From: CAXBNB01 sp040151475
GTDB lineage: Bacteria; Bacteroidota; Bacteroidia; Cytophagales; Cyclobacteriaceae
Assembly: GCF_040151475.1 (NCBI RefSeq)
Contig: NZ_JBDKWG010000133.1
Coordinates: forward strand, 1-64,000
DNA length: 64,000 nt
Direction of reading: 5' to 3'
Under the pieces are notes generated by a model. That model did no database searches, was not told the DNA's origin, and was given only the letters and a program-made list of their open reading frames with translations. Below, in pieces: positions 46,050 to 55,626 of the stretch (positions within the stretch are counted from its first letter, which is position 1; each line of letters opens with the position of its first letter). The translations under genes and the position numbers were made by a program.

Positions 46050-47450
46050 ATGCATATTGTTGATTTTATAGTTTTTGGCATTTATTTCATGGGAATACTT
46101 GCAGTAGGCATGTATTTCTATAAAAAAAATACTTCCAGAGAAGATTTTTATGTGGGAGGACGATCGATCAGTTCCGGCCATATAGGTCTTTCTATAGCCG
46201 CTACCGATGTTGGTGGTGGCTTTTCTATTGGATTGGGAGGTTTGGGATTTACTATGGGACTTGCAGGCACCTGGCTGTTGTTTACCGGATTGATTGGAGC
46301 ATGGCTGGCAGCTGTACTCACTGTTCCCAAATTAAAAAAACTGGACATGCAACATGGTTTATTTACATTTCCTGATTTTCTGGCGCTAAAATACAATAGA
46401 GATGTAGCTACAATTGCCGCCTTAATCTCAGGGATAGGCTATTTGGGATTTACTTCCGGACAAATATTGGCTGGAGGGAAATTGGCTGCTGCAAGTGTCT
46501 TTTCTACCATAACATGGGCTGACCCTTTGTTTTTTTCTTTGGTTGTGATGGCTTTAGTTGTTGTGATTTATACCGTTATGGGAGGATTAAAAGCTGTAAT
46601 TTATACTGACACAGTACAGTGGATTGTCCTTCTGTCAGGATTACTGTTTTTAGGATTCCCTTTTGCGTATTATAAACTTGGAGGATGGGAAGTGATCAAT
46701 AATGCGCTACCGGATAGCCATTTTTCTTTAACAAACATATCCGGCATCACATTGGTCAATTGGTCTTTTTCAATTATACCCATTTGGTTTATTGCCATGA
46801 CACTTTACCAACGTGTATATGCCAGCCGTAATGTAAAACAGGCCAAAAGAGCCTTCTTCATTGCAGGGATATTTGAATATCCCATGCTGGCATTTGTTGG
46901 TGTTGGATTGGGAATGTTAGCCAGGGTTGCTTTTCCTGAAAATGATCCCGAAACTGCTTTACCTATGCTGTTAACCAAAGTTTTACCCATTGGGGTGGCA
47001 GGTTTTGTACTTGCAGCCTATTTTTCAGCAGTAATGTCCACTGCGGATAGTTGTTTAATAGCCTCATCGGGAAATTTTCTGAATGATATTTTTTCAAAAA
47101 AATTAAAAAAGTACAATAGTCAGCGTCTGATTATATTTTCACAATTGGTTACATTGATTATCGGAGTTCTGGCCTTTTTATTGGCAACATATTTCACTTC
47201 AGTATTAAGTATTGTATTGCATTCTTATTCCTTTATGGTCTCTGGTTTACTCGTCCCAACACTATTCGCTTATTTTTCTAAATACACAAGCAGCAAGGCT
47301 GCTATGGTGAGTATGATCGGTGGTGGAAGTTTAACTCTGTTTCTGATATTTACAAACATAAAACTTCCAATTGGTCTCGATGCTACCATTTTTGGTATAG
47401 CCGCCTCATTTGCGCTTTATCTTATAACTTATACACTCTCTACGAAATGA
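46050..47450 (+). CDS. Sodium:solute symporter (SSS family)
   Basis: A 466-residue membrane protein with about 13 hydrophobic segments, starting on the base after the aminomutase stop. SSS hallmarks are visible: FYVGGRSISSGHIGLSIAAT near the N-terminus, and LAAYFSAVMSTADSCLIASS at about 325-345, where the family's Na2-site serines lie. It lies between ablA and ablB on the same transcript. Uptake of lysine, or of an osmolyte to save synthesis, would be logical, but the substrate cannot be read from sequence. Confidence 0.9.
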   Translation: MHIVDFIVFGIYFMGILAVGMYFYKKNTSREDFYVGGRSISSGHIGLSIAATDVGGGFSIGLGGLGFTMGLAGTWLLFTGLIGAWLAAVLTVPKLKKLDMQHGLFTFPDFLALKYNRDVATIAALISGIGYLGFTSGQILAGGKLAAASVFSTITWADPLFFSLVVMALVVVIYTVMGGLKAVIYTDTVQWIVLLSGLLFLGFPFAYYKLGGWEVINNALPDSHFSLTNISGITLVNWSFSIIPIWFIAMTLYQRVYASRNVKQAKRAFFIAGIFEYPMLAFVGVGLGMLARVAFPENDPETALPMLLTKVLPIGVAGFVLAAYFSAVMSTADSCLIASSGNFLNDIFSKKLKKYNSQRLIIFSQLVTLIIGVLAFLLATYFTSVLSIVLHSYSFMVSGLLVPTLFAYFSKYTSSKAAMVSMIGGGSLTLFLIFTNIKLPIGLDATIFGIAASFALYLITYTLSTK

Positions 47451-48295
47451 TGATATTTGATAAAACAGAAATAATAGGAAAATCCATTGTGCAACATGGC
47501 CCGAATAATGACAGGGCATACCTGATGAAATTACATCCTGAAGACTCGAATAAAATCGTTGAAAAACTGTACAATCTTGCCATAATAAAGAGATATTCTA
47601 AAATTTTTGCTAAGGTTCCGGCTTCAAATGTGGACTATTTTAAGAAGAATAATTTTAAAATTGAAGCCAATATACCACGCTTATACAATGGACGTGAAGC
47701 CGGGTATTTTCTAGCTCAATACTTCAACTCCAACAGGTCATACATTTCAAAAAGAGAGCTCTCAACTATCAAATCAATTGTATCTGAAGCCGTTGAACCA
47801 TTCGATCCATCTGGCATCAATTTAACCTCAGAGTACCAAATCCGAACATTAAAAATCAGTGATATTTCAGAATTAGCTGATTTGTATAAAACAGTATTTA
47901 GCGTATATCCATTTCCTATTTTTAAGAAAAAATACCTGAAAACTACAATGGAAAATAATGTAAAGTATTTTGGAATCTTCAAGAATGACAAACTGGTTGC
48001 GGCTTCTTCAGCCGAAATGGACTTTGATCAAAAAAATGCTGAATTAACTGATTTTGCGACACATCCAGACCATTTAGGAAACAAACTATCTTTTTTTCTC
48101 TTAAAAAAAATGGAAGACTCTATGCATGAGGAAGGGATAAAAACACTCTATACGATAGCAAGAACCTCATCTCACGGCATGAATAAGACTTTTGGCAGGT
48201 CAGGGTACATTTTCGGTGGTACTCTTATCAACAATACATTGATAGGAGAATCCATCGAAAGTATGAATGTTTGGTATAAAAATATATTGCTCTGA
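47447..48295 (+). CDS. ablB: Putative beta-lysine N-acetyltransferase
   Basis: A 282-residue protein whose start overlaps the symporter stop by 4 bp (two adjacent ATGs). The C-terminal half is a GNAT acetyltransferase: LKISDISELADLYKTVFSVY, FGIFKNDKLVAASSAEMDFD, then the acetyl-CoA loop region THPDHLGNKLSFFLLKKME. The N-terminal half is specific to the AblB family. With AblA it would give N-epsilon-acetyl-beta-lysine, a compatible solute best known in methanogens and reported in some bacteria. Length and gene order support the assignment. Confidence 0.87.
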   Translation: MMIFDKTEIIGKSIVQHGPNNDRAYLMKLHPEDSNKIVEKLYNLAIIKRYSKIFAKVPASNVDYFKKNNFKIEANIPRLYNGREAGYFLAQYFNSNRSYISKRELSTIKSIVSEAVEPFDPSGINLTSEYQIRTLKISDISELADLYKTVFSVYPFPIFKKKYLKTTMENNVKYFGIFKNDKLVAASSAEMDFDQKNAELTDFATHPDHLGNKLSFFLLKKMEDSMHEEGIKTLYTIARTSSHGMNKTFGRSGYIFGGTLINNTLIGESIESMNVWYKNILL

Positions 48296-48296
48296 C

Positions 48297-48327
48297 AAAA
48301 AAAGCCCTGTGCTTTCACACAGGGCTT
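48297..48327 (-). terminator. Strong bidirectional terminator, ablB / RND pump
   Basis: AAGCCCTGTG (48302-48311) pairs with CACAGGGCTT (48318-48327) over 10 bp around a 6-nt loop. On the minus strand it is followed by seven T, so it ends the efflux operon well. The plus-strand tail is weaker but it should also stop the abl operon. Confidence 0.85.
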
Positions 48328-48354
48328 ACTGCCTATTTAATTATAAACTGACCA

Positions 48355-51300
48355 TCAGGTCAATTCAACTTTTTCTTTTCTTCGAAAGGCAAATTTTGTA
48401 ATCATCACATAAAGTACGGGAACTACAAATATCGCAAGTGAACTGGCAGCTAACATACCCCCTGCTACGGTCCAGCCAATCGTCTTTCGTGCTTCTGCCC
48501 CTGCTCCTACTGAAAATGCCAATGGCATAACACCCAAGATAAAAGCAAGTGATGTCATAATAATAGGACGCAATCGTATTTTCACTGCTTCTAGTGTAGC
48601 CTCTACAACCTCCATGCCACTATCGACGCGTTCTTTGGCAAACTCCACAATCAAAATGGCATTCTTTGCAGCCAGACCAATCAAAGTAATCAGCCCGATT
48701 TGAGCATATATGTTATTGGTCAACCCTGGTAACAACGTTAAAGTAAGAATAGAACCAAAAGCTCCGACTGGTACTGCAAAAAGTACCGAAAAAGGAATGG
48801 ACCAACTTTCATAAAGTGCCGCAAGAAAAAGGAACACAAAAACTATCGAAATAGCAAAAATCATTCCTGTGCTACTTCCTGCCTTAAGTTCTTCCCTACT
48901 CATCCCACTAAATTCATAGCTGTATCCGGCAGGTAAGACCTGATCCGCCACTTCTCGAAGTACATCCAGTGCCTCTCCGCTACTATGCCCGGGTGCTGAC
49001 AATCCCAATATTTCCGCAGAACGGTAAATGTTATAATGAGATATCACTGCTGGCGTTTCTATGAGCTTGGTTGTAATAAGTGCACTCAAAGGCACCATAT
49101 TTCCTTCCATATTACGCACATGATATTTTCCTATATCACTTATGTCTTTTCTGAAAACCGTATCCGCCTGAGTAACTACTCTAAAGTTTCTACCATAAAT
49201 GTTAAAATCATTCACATAGCTACTTGCCAGTAAGGTAGATAAAGTGCTATATGCTTCTGACACAGAAACTCCCATTTTCTTTGCCTTTTCTTTATCAAGA
49301 TCTACCTGATAACTCGGAGTTCGTGCTGAGAAAAAGCTGTAGGCCATGGCAATTTCAGGGCGTTGATTTACAGCTCCAATGAACTTATTCATTACACCTT
49401 CAAATTGCTTGATGTCATCGGTACTGGTAGTTTGCAACAGCTCAAAGGTAAACCCTGAAGACCGCCCCAACCCAGGAATAGCAGGTGGCGCAATTACAAG
49501 AATTCTTGCTTCTTTGATGTCAGCCATCATTTTTTGAATTTGAGCCATGATTACAGGCACACTTTCAGTTTCCGGATCACGCTCATCCCAGTGTTTCAAA
49601 TTGACGAAGACGGTACCTGCATTGGATTTATTAGAAAAAGTAAGAATATTCAGTCCTGCTATTCCTCCAACAACATTTAGAGCCGGAATAGTTTGAATCC
49701 GTTTTTGTATCTCAAGTTGCAGCTCGATATTTCTGGTTGTAGAGGTACCTTCAGGCATTTCATAAGCCACATACATCCTTTTCTCGTCTTCTGTTGGTAT
49801 AAATCCCGTGGGTTTATTTTGGAACATATAGAACAAGCCAACAAAAAGACAAACCATCATCACCATCACATAAGGAGTCTTTCGTATCCATGTGTGTACT
49901 CCTTTGGTATATGACCCTGCAACCCTGTCGAACCAATTATTGAAAGCATCAAAAAACTTATCAAGTAGGTTTTTCTTCCCATTTTTATTACTCGGTTTTA
50001 AAAGCATCATACTCAATGCTGGTGTTAATGACAAAGCCACAAAAGCCGATATCATTACTGAAATAGCTATGGTAATCGCAAATTGCTGATACAGTTTACC
50101 CACAATACCGGGAACAAAACCAACTGGCACAAATACTGCCGCCAAAATCAGGGCAATAGCTATAACAGGGCCTGATATTTCCTTCATCGCTTTTATAGTG
50201 GCATCTTTAGCCGAAAGCTTGTGATGATCCATATTGTGTTGAATGGCTTCTACCACCACAATAGCATCATCCACCACTATACCGATTGCCAATACAAACG
50301 CAAATAATGTAAGTGTATTAATGGTAAACCCAAAAGGTATAAAAAAGATAAATGTACCTATCAACGAAACGGGTATTGCCAAAATAGGAATCAATGTTGC
50401 CCTCCAGTTTTGTAAAAACAAAAACACCACAAAAACAACCAGCAGTAGTGCTTCTACTAAAGTCTTTGTTACTTCTTTGATGGAAACTTGTACAACCGAT
50501 GTTGTTTCAAGAGGAATTAAGAAATCCACATCTTTAGGAAAAGTCTGTCTCAACTCCTCAAGTCGCCCCATCACACCTTCATTTGTTTGCAAAGCATTAG
50601 CTCCAGGCTCCAGGTAAAGCAGCATAAATGCAGCAGGGTGTCCCATCACAAATGGATGGTTGCCATAATTAAATTTGGCTAACTCTACACGGGCAATATC
50701 CTTAAGGTAAACCATATTGCCTTGAGCAGGATTGCTTCGAACAACAATATTTTCAAAATCCTCAACCTGATTGATCCTACTGTTTGTAATTACATTGTAC
50801 TCGAAAGTCTGAACTTTGGGCTGAGGGTTACCTCCAATTGTACCTGCAGCAATTTGCAAGTTCTGCTCAGTAAGGGCTGCATTCACTTCAGCAGGAGATA
50901 TTCCCATACTTGCCAGCTTATCGGGATCCAGCCAGATTCTCATCCCAAAATCATCCCCTAATGAAACAATATCACCTACACCTTTCACCCTAAGCAAAGC
51001 ATCTTTCAAATAGATATTGGCAAAGTTCCCCAAAAAGGTAGCATCATGCGACCCTTCCGGTGAATACAAACCTACTACAAGAAATATACTCGGATTTCGC
51101 TTACGTACAGTAACACCTAATCTTTTTACAATTTCGGGCAAAGTAGGTTCTGCAACACTAACCCTATTTTGCACATCAAGAGTGGCTATGTTTATATCAG
51201 TACCTACATCAAACGTCACCGTCACGGAACTTGCACCACTTGCGGTACTATTGCTGGTCATATAAGACATACCAGGAGTACCATTCACCTGAGTTTCTAT

Positions 51301-51495
51301 TGCTGTGGTAGTAGTCTGCTCTACCGTCTCAGCATCAGCTCCGATGTAGGTGCCCGTAATGGCTACTGTTGGAGGAGTAATGTCCGGATATTGTGAGATC
51401 GGTAATGTGCTCATCGCTATCAATCCTACCAAAACAAACAGGACGGATATAACAATGGCAGTTACCGGTCTTTTTATGAAAACATCTGCAATCAT
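48355..51495 (-). CDS. RND multidrug efflux permease (HAE1/AcrB type)
   Basis: A 1046-residue inner-membrane pump of standard HAE1 length with twelve membrane segments and two large periplasmic loops. The proton-relay aspartates are in LAIGIVVDDAIVVVEA, and the second half has the matching GLAAKNAILIVEFAKE segment. The start MIADVFIKRPVTAIVISVLF is typical. It is last in the tetR-tolC-acrA-acrB operon, 32 bp after the adaptor gene. It should export hydrophobic drugs, bile-like compounds or solvents by proton antiport. Confidence 0.95.
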   Translation of the reverse strand: MIADVFIKRPVTAIVISVLFVLVGLIAMSTLPISQYPDITPPTVAITGTYIGADAETVEQTTTTAIETQVNGTPGMSYMTSNSTASGASSVTVTFDVGTDINIATLDVQNRVSVAEPTLPEIVKRLGVTVRKRNPSIFLVVGLYSPEGSHDATFLGNFANIYLKDALLRVKGVGDIVSLGDDFGMRIWLDPDKLASMGISPAEVNAALTEQNLQIAAGTIGGNPQPKVQTFEYNVITNSRINQVEDFENIVVRSNPAQGNMVYLKDIARVELAKFNYGNHPFVMGHPAAFMLLYLEPGANALQTNEGVMGRLEELRQTFPKDVDFLIPLETTSVVQVSIKEVTKTLVEALLLVVFVVFLFLQNWRATLIPILAIPVSLIGTFIFFIPFGFTINTLTLFAFVLAIGIVVDDAIVVVEAIQHNMDHHKLSAKDATIKAMKEISGPVIAIALILAAVFVPVGFVPGIVGKLYQQFAITIAISVMISAFVALSLTPALSMMLLKPSNKNGKKNLLDKFFDAFNNWFDRVAGSYTKGVHTWIRKTPYVMVMMVCLFVGLFYMFQNKPTGFIPTEDEKRMYVAYEMPEGTSTTRNIELQLEIQKRIQTIPALNVVGGIAGLNILTFSNKSNAGTVFVNLKHWDERDPETESVPVIMAQIQKMMADIKEARILVIAPPAIPGLGRSSGFTFELLQTTSTDDIKQFEGVMNKFIGAVNQRPEIAMAYSFFSARTPSYQVDLDKEKAKKMGVSVSEAYSTLSTLLASSYVNDFNIYGRNFRVVTQADTVFRKDISDIGKYHVRNMEGNMVPLSALITTKLIETPAVISHYNIYRSAEILGLSAPGHSSGEALDVLREVADQVLPAGYSYEFSGMSREELKAGSSTGMIFAISIVFVFLFLAALYESWSIPFSVLFAVPVGAFGSILTLTLLPGLTNNIYAQIGLITLIGLAAKNAILIVEFAKERVDSGMEVVEATLEAVKIRLRPIIMTSLAFILGVMPLAFSVGAGAEARKTIGWTVAGGMLAASSLAIFVVPVLYVMITKFAFRRKEKVELT

Positions 51496-51527
51496 TTTTT
51501 CTTTGAATTAAAATATGAAATAATTTC

Positions 51528-52655
51528 TTATTTTTTATTGTTCGCTACAGGGGATGATACACTAATTGAAGAGCCTTCTCTCAGGTTTTGGACACCCTCT
51601 ACAGCAATGGTTTCGCCTTCTTTCAGGCCAGATTTTATTATAATATCTGATCCTACCTGCTTACCAAGTTTCACCTGTCTCTGTGTTACTTTATCTGCAT
51701 CAGCCACATAGACATAAAACTCCCCTAACTGTTCGGTAATAGACTTATAAGGAATGGTTATCGACTTATTTGAGGTATTCGAAAGCACTCGAAGGCTTCC
51801 ACTCATACCTGCACGCAATACATGATCAGGATTCGGAAAAACCATACGAATCTTTATTGATCCGGTAAGTGGGTCAACAGCACGGTCTATAAAACTGATC
51901 TTTCCCGGATGAGGATATGTTAGATCTCCAAAAGTTAAAAGAAAAGTAGAATCAGATTCTGATGCATCTTTCTTTTCCAATAGTTGATAAAATCTAAATA
52001 TCTCCTGTTGATCTACTGTAATATCTGTTCCTATAGGATCATCTGAAGATATAGTGTTGAGTAAAGTTTGTCCCGGAGATACAGAGGCACCCAACCGAAC
52101 AGCCGATATCCCAATGGTACCATCAAATGGAGCTACTATAGTAGAATACCTGAGATTGGTTTGGGCACTTTGCACCATTGCTTTTGAAGCTTCAACCTGC
52201 TTCAGAGCTGATTTATAGTTTGCCTCTGCATAGTCCACCTGCTGTTTGGCTATTGCATCTTGCTTGTCCAACTCCCGGTATCGCTCCACGTCTTGTCTGG
52301 CTTTTTCCAGATTAGCTTCCTGCACGGATAAATTTGCCAGTGCCTGCTTATAGCCAGCTTCTGTTTGCTGCTGATCTATCGAATATAGCTTCTGCCCCTT
52401 TTTCACTTTATCACCTTCTGTAAAGTGAATCCCAGTAACATAACCGCTGATTTGCGGACGAAGCTCCACTTCCTGTAGGGCTTTTACAACACCCGGATAT
52501 TCTTCATAATATGGAGCATATTTAGCACTCACTTTTTCCACACTTACAGGAACAGCCTGTGGTCCATGCATGGGGGGTTGATTTTTACTTCCGCATGCTA
52601 CGGAAAATATCAGTAATAATATAACTGAATTGAACTGTATCTTTTTCATTGACAT
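51528..52655 (-). CDS. Periplasmic adaptor lipoprotein of RND pump (AcrA/MFP type)
   Basis: I start at 52655 (MSMKKIQFNSV; 52649 is also possible), because the longer frame overlaps the upstream TolC gene. The signal ends LIFSVAC, a lipobox. Adaptor features follow: the lipoyl half-motif (VELRPQISGYVTGIHFTEGD), a coiled-coil hairpin at about 85-155 (LANLSVQEANLEKARQDVER) and the second lipoyl half (NLRYSTIVAPFDGTIGISAV). It links the AcrB-type pump to the TolC-type channel encoded on either side. Confidence 0.94.
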   Translation of the reverse strand: MSMKKIQFNSVILLLIFSVACGSKNQPPMHGPQAVPVSVEKVSAKYAPYYEEYPGVVKALQEVELRPQISGYVTGIHFTEGDKVKKGQKLYSIDQQQTEAGYKQALANLSVQEANLEKARQDVERYRELDKQDAIAKQQVDYAEANYKSALKQVEASKAMVQSAQTNLRYSTIVAPFDGTIGISAVRLGASVSPGQTLLNTISSDDPIGTDITVDQQEIFRFYQLLEKKDASESDSTFLLTFGDLTYPHPGKISFIDRAVDPLTGSIKIRMVFPNPDHVLRAGMSGSLRVLSNTSNKSITIPYKSITEQLGEFYVYVADADKVTQRQVKLGKQVGSDIIIKSGLKEGETIAVEGVQNLREGSSISVSSPVANNKK

Positions 52656-52677
52656 ATTGATTGGATATTTCTGATAA

Positions 52678-54015
52678 TTAATAATTGATTTGACCAAGTG
52701 CATGTTGTACATCTACTTTACTGGCCAATACTAGGTAAAGAGCATTGAAATAATTGATACGTGTGGTACGCAATTCACTCTCCGATGTGGTTACATCCAG
52801 ATATGTTTTTACACCATTCGTATATTGAAGCTGGATAATATCATATACTTCCTGAGCCAGTTCTACATTTTCTTTCTGTGCCAGATACAACGCCAAATTG
52901 CTTTTGTATGAAGAAATAGCACTGACATATGCGGTATTTAAATTATTCTCCAAATTGACAAGACTCAGGTCAAGCCTGCTACTTGCCCACTTTTCTTCCT
53001 GAACTTTAGCCAGCCGCTTACCTCCCTGAAATAGCGGAAGACTAAGTGTAGCTCCGACATAGGAATAAGGATAACGGGTATTGTATAAATCGCCAAAATT
53101 ATTATTTTGATAATTTAAATTATAGGCACCAAATAAATTGACAGAAGGAAGGAAAGCCCACTTACTGTATTTCAAATTGGCTTTTTGCAACTCCCTTTGA
53201 GTCTGTATGATTTTATAATCTATATGACTGGAGTAATTCACCTGCTCAGCTGTATCCAGCAGTATCTCACTTTCCATCAATTCTTCATCATACTGAAGAA
53301 TAAAATCTTCTCCTTGAGGATATCCCATGAGGGCTTTCAGGTATTCCTTCTTGTACTTAAGCGATTCTGTATTTGATTTTAAAGTAGCTTCTGCATTCCT
53401 AACCAATATTGTAGCCCTCTGAAAGTCTGTCTTATCAGACACTCCTGACACATAACGGTTTTTAGCGTCTTTAAGACTTTGATTCAACCTTATAATAGAT
53501 TCTTCACTCACTTTTATTTGCTGCATAGTAGCCAAGACATCATATACAGCTTTGGTTACATCAACTGCTACATCAATTTTACTACGGCTGGTATTTTGGC
53601 TCGCTTGTATTCGTACTTTCGAAGCAGTCTTACTCGCCAACAAAGCATCTCTGTTGAACACATTCTGAGTAGCTGTAAACTGTGCTGATGATGTATTGTT
53701 AACACCAAAACGAATGACCTGCCCACCGATCACACTGGACTGAAGGTCTATATACCGCTGATAATTGTAATTAAAATTGATTTGAGGATACCAATCAGCT
53801 AATTTCCCCTTAATAGCCTGTTCGGTAATCTCTTCATCAATTTGAGCTTGTTTAACTTCTGGTTGGTGCTTCAACGCATACTGGATTATATCCTCCAGTG
53901 TGGCTGACTCCAACCTGTTTTCTTCATCATTTTGAGCATTGCCGATCAACGGAATGAACAGGGCAATCCAGGCAACCCAATAGGATATTTTTGTCTTTTT
54001 AAATAAAAATTGCAT
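52678..54015 (-). CDS. TolC-family outer-membrane efflux channel
   Basis: A 445-residue protein with a signal peptide (LFIPLIGNAQ). It has the paired long helices of outer-membrane efflux proteins (ESIIRLNQSLKDAKNRYVSGVS in one half, VELAQEVYDIIQLQYTNGVK in the other) and strand regions with YNYQRYIDLQ. It lies 25 bp downstream of the TetR gene and just before the adaptor gene, so all four genes form one transcript. Confidence 0.93.
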   Translation of the reverse strand: MQFLFKKTKISYWVAWIALFIPLIGNAQNDEENRLESATLEDIIQYALKHQPEVKQAQIDEEITEQAIKGKLADWYPQINFNYNYQRYIDLQSSVIGGQVIRFGVNNTSSAQFTATQNVFNRDALLASKTASKVRIQASQNTSRSKIDVAVDVTKAVYDVLATMQQIKVSEESIIRLNQSLKDAKNRYVSGVSDKTDFQRATILVRNAEATLKSNTESLKYKKEYLKALMGYPQGEDFILQYDEELMESEILLDTAEQVNYSSHIDYKIIQTQRELQKANLKYSKWAFLPSVNLFGAYNLNYQNNNFGDLYNTRYPYSYVGATLSLPLFQGGKRLAKVQEEKWASSRLDLSLVNLENNLNTAYVSAISSYKSNLALYLAQKENVELAQEVYDIIQLQYTNGVKTYLDVTTSESELRTTRINYFNALYLVLASKVDVQHALGQINY

Positions 54016-54040
54016 ATTTAATTAAATCTTAAAGAGGTGT

Positions 54041-54673
54041 TTACAAGGTTTCTTTTTTTGTCAACTCAGGCATTTCTTCATTGAAGATCGTTCTGAAAAT
54101 AATTTGTTTTCGTTCTAGTAGAAATTTGCGGTAGGCGGCATCTGTCATGCCATGAATAGTTTGAAGTACTGGTTTTGCTAGTAATGGGTAGTTACATAGT
54201 GCTATTAGGTTGACCATGAATTGTTCTGAAGAAATAGGTGCTATTTTTTCATTTGCTATTTCTTCTTCCAATTGTTTCTTAATCAGGTCATTGGGTTTCT
54301 TACGATTTACCGAACAGAAATCTTTTATCTTTTCAGGATGCCGGGCAATTTCACTGATAATAAAATTCTCAAGATATGGATAGGCAATTCCATAGTCAAC
54401 AGTGATATCAACATAAGTTGCTATCTTTTCTTTAAATGGTAAATCTGACCCAAGAATTTTTCTTGCCCTTTCCTTTTTTTCAAGCAACACTTCATCCAGC
54501 AATATTTCAAGCATTTGTTCACGGGACCGAAAATAGTAATGAATGAGTGCTCTGTTTACACCAGCTTCATCTGCAATTTCCTGAGTGGTAGCATTCAAAA
54601 AACCTTTTTTAAAAAAAAGAATTTTAGCTTTCTCCTTTATCAGCTTCTCAGTATTTGCTTCTTCGATTCCCAT
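54041..54673 (-). CDS. TetR-family repressor of the efflux operon
   Basis: A 210-residue protein with the N-terminal TetR helix-turn-helix (TTQEIADEAGVNRALIHYYF) and a helical C-terminal ligand domain. It is the first gene of the operon. A clean 9-bp inverted repeat lies 10 bp upstream of its start (54684-54703), where binding would block transcription, so autoregulation and control of the pump are likely. A substrate of the pump may be the inducer. Confidence 0.92.
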   Translation of the reverse strand: MGIEEANTEKLIKEKAKILFFKKGFLNATTQEIADEAGVNRALIHYYFRSREQMLEILLDEVLLEKKERARKILGSDLPFKEKIATYVDITVDYGIAYPYLENFIISEIARHPEKIKDFCSVNRKKPNDLIKKQLEEEIANEKIAPISSEQFMVNLIALCNYPLLAKPVLQTIHGMTDAAYRKFLLERKQIIFRTIFNEEMPELTKKETL

Positions 54674-54683
54674 TTACATTTTT

Positions 54684-54703
54684 GTTTAACAATTTTGTTA
54701 AAC
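54684..54703. promoter_or_regulatory. TetR-type operator of the efflux operon
   Basis: GTTTAACAA (54684-54692) and TTGTTAAAC (54695-54703) are perfect 9-bp arms around a 2-bp spacer. The site lies just before tetR. A second AT-rich inverted repeat, TTTTTCAAAA/TTTTGAAAAA, is at 54730-54761. Confidence 0.75.
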
Positions 54704-54873
54704 GCCAAAGCCCGTCAGGGGTTACAAGATTTTTCAAAATATTTTGTAATCTTTTGAAAAACTCATTTACGGTCTATTTTGACAATAAAAAAGATTCAGG
54801 AATGACTTATTTATCTTTTATAAATGTGATTCATAAAGTACTGTACCTGTAATAGATAAGGGAAAGGACATAT

Positions 54874-55626
54874 TCAAATACCCAACACCTGCTTCAAACG
54901 GCTGTAGCCGGAACGGCTAACAGAAAGCTGGGTACTATCATGCAACAATGCTACATAGGTATCTTTTTCAAATGCTTCCAAGCGAGCTATCTCTTTTATT
55001 CTCACAATAAAAGAACGGTGAATTCTTACAAAATCAGATACAGGTAATGACTTCTCATAGTACTTCATTGTGTTCTGCTTGAGAAAATCACCTTCTTTAG
55101 TATATAGCCTCACATAATCGTCCATTGCTTCTATATAACGAATTTTGTCAATAGAAATAATATTGATTTTCGCACCATTTTTGATCACCACTCTGGTAAG
55201 GGATTCTTGTTTTTGATCGACATTACGAGATAAAGATTGGATTTTTTGATCCTGACTTTCATTTTGACTAATTGCGACCTTTGTTTTTCGAAGAGACTCT
55301 TTAAGCCTTTCTTTAGAATACGGTTTTAGTAAATAATCTATTGCACATTTTTCAAATGCTTTGATCGCATATTCATCAAAAGCAGTACTAAATATAATGA
55401 ATGGTGGATTTTCGAGTAGCTCAAGCATTTCAAATCCTGTGAGTTTGGGCATCATCACATCCAAAAAAACCAAATCCGGATTCAATTTCTGGATAGCTTT
55501 TAAGCCTTCAAATCCATTGGAGCATTCACCAACAATTTCCATGGAATCATCTTCTTGCAGAAAGGATCTGATTATCTCTCTCGCCAAATGTTCATCATCA
55601 ATAATTAGTACTTTAATTCTTTTCAT
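54874..55626 (-). CDS. LytTR-type response regulator
   Basis: A 250-residue regulator. The receiver domain (1-120) has the phospho-acceptor Asp in VFLDVMMPK, the switch Thr in FSTAFDEYAIKAF and the Lys in LLKPYSKERL. The LytTR DNA-binding domain is at about 145-245 (INIISIDKIRYIEAMDDYVRL, LPVSDFVRIHRSFIVRIKEI). Its start overlaps the kinase stop by 14 bp, so the two are translationally coupled. Direct repeats before the first gene of the operon (57446-57475) have the spacing expected for LytTR dimers. Confidence 0.94.
   Translation of the reverse strand: MKRIKVLIIDDEHLAREIIRSFLQEDDSMEIVGECSNGFEGLKAIQKLNPDLVFLDVMMPKLTGFEMLELLENPPFIIFSTAFDEYAIKAFEKCAIDYLLKPYSKERLKESLRKTKVAISQNESQDQKIQSLSRNVDQKQESLTRVVIKNGAKINIISIDKIRYIEAMDDYVRLYTKEGDFLKQNTMKYYEKSLPVSDFVRIHRSFIVRIKEIARLEAFEKDTYVALLHDSTQLSVSRSGYSRLKQVLGI

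Noticed and set aside
50243..50617. 124-codon frame opposite the RND permease
   Set aside because: Antisense to a conserved membrane region; its Thr/Ser-rich translation is a reading-frame artefact.
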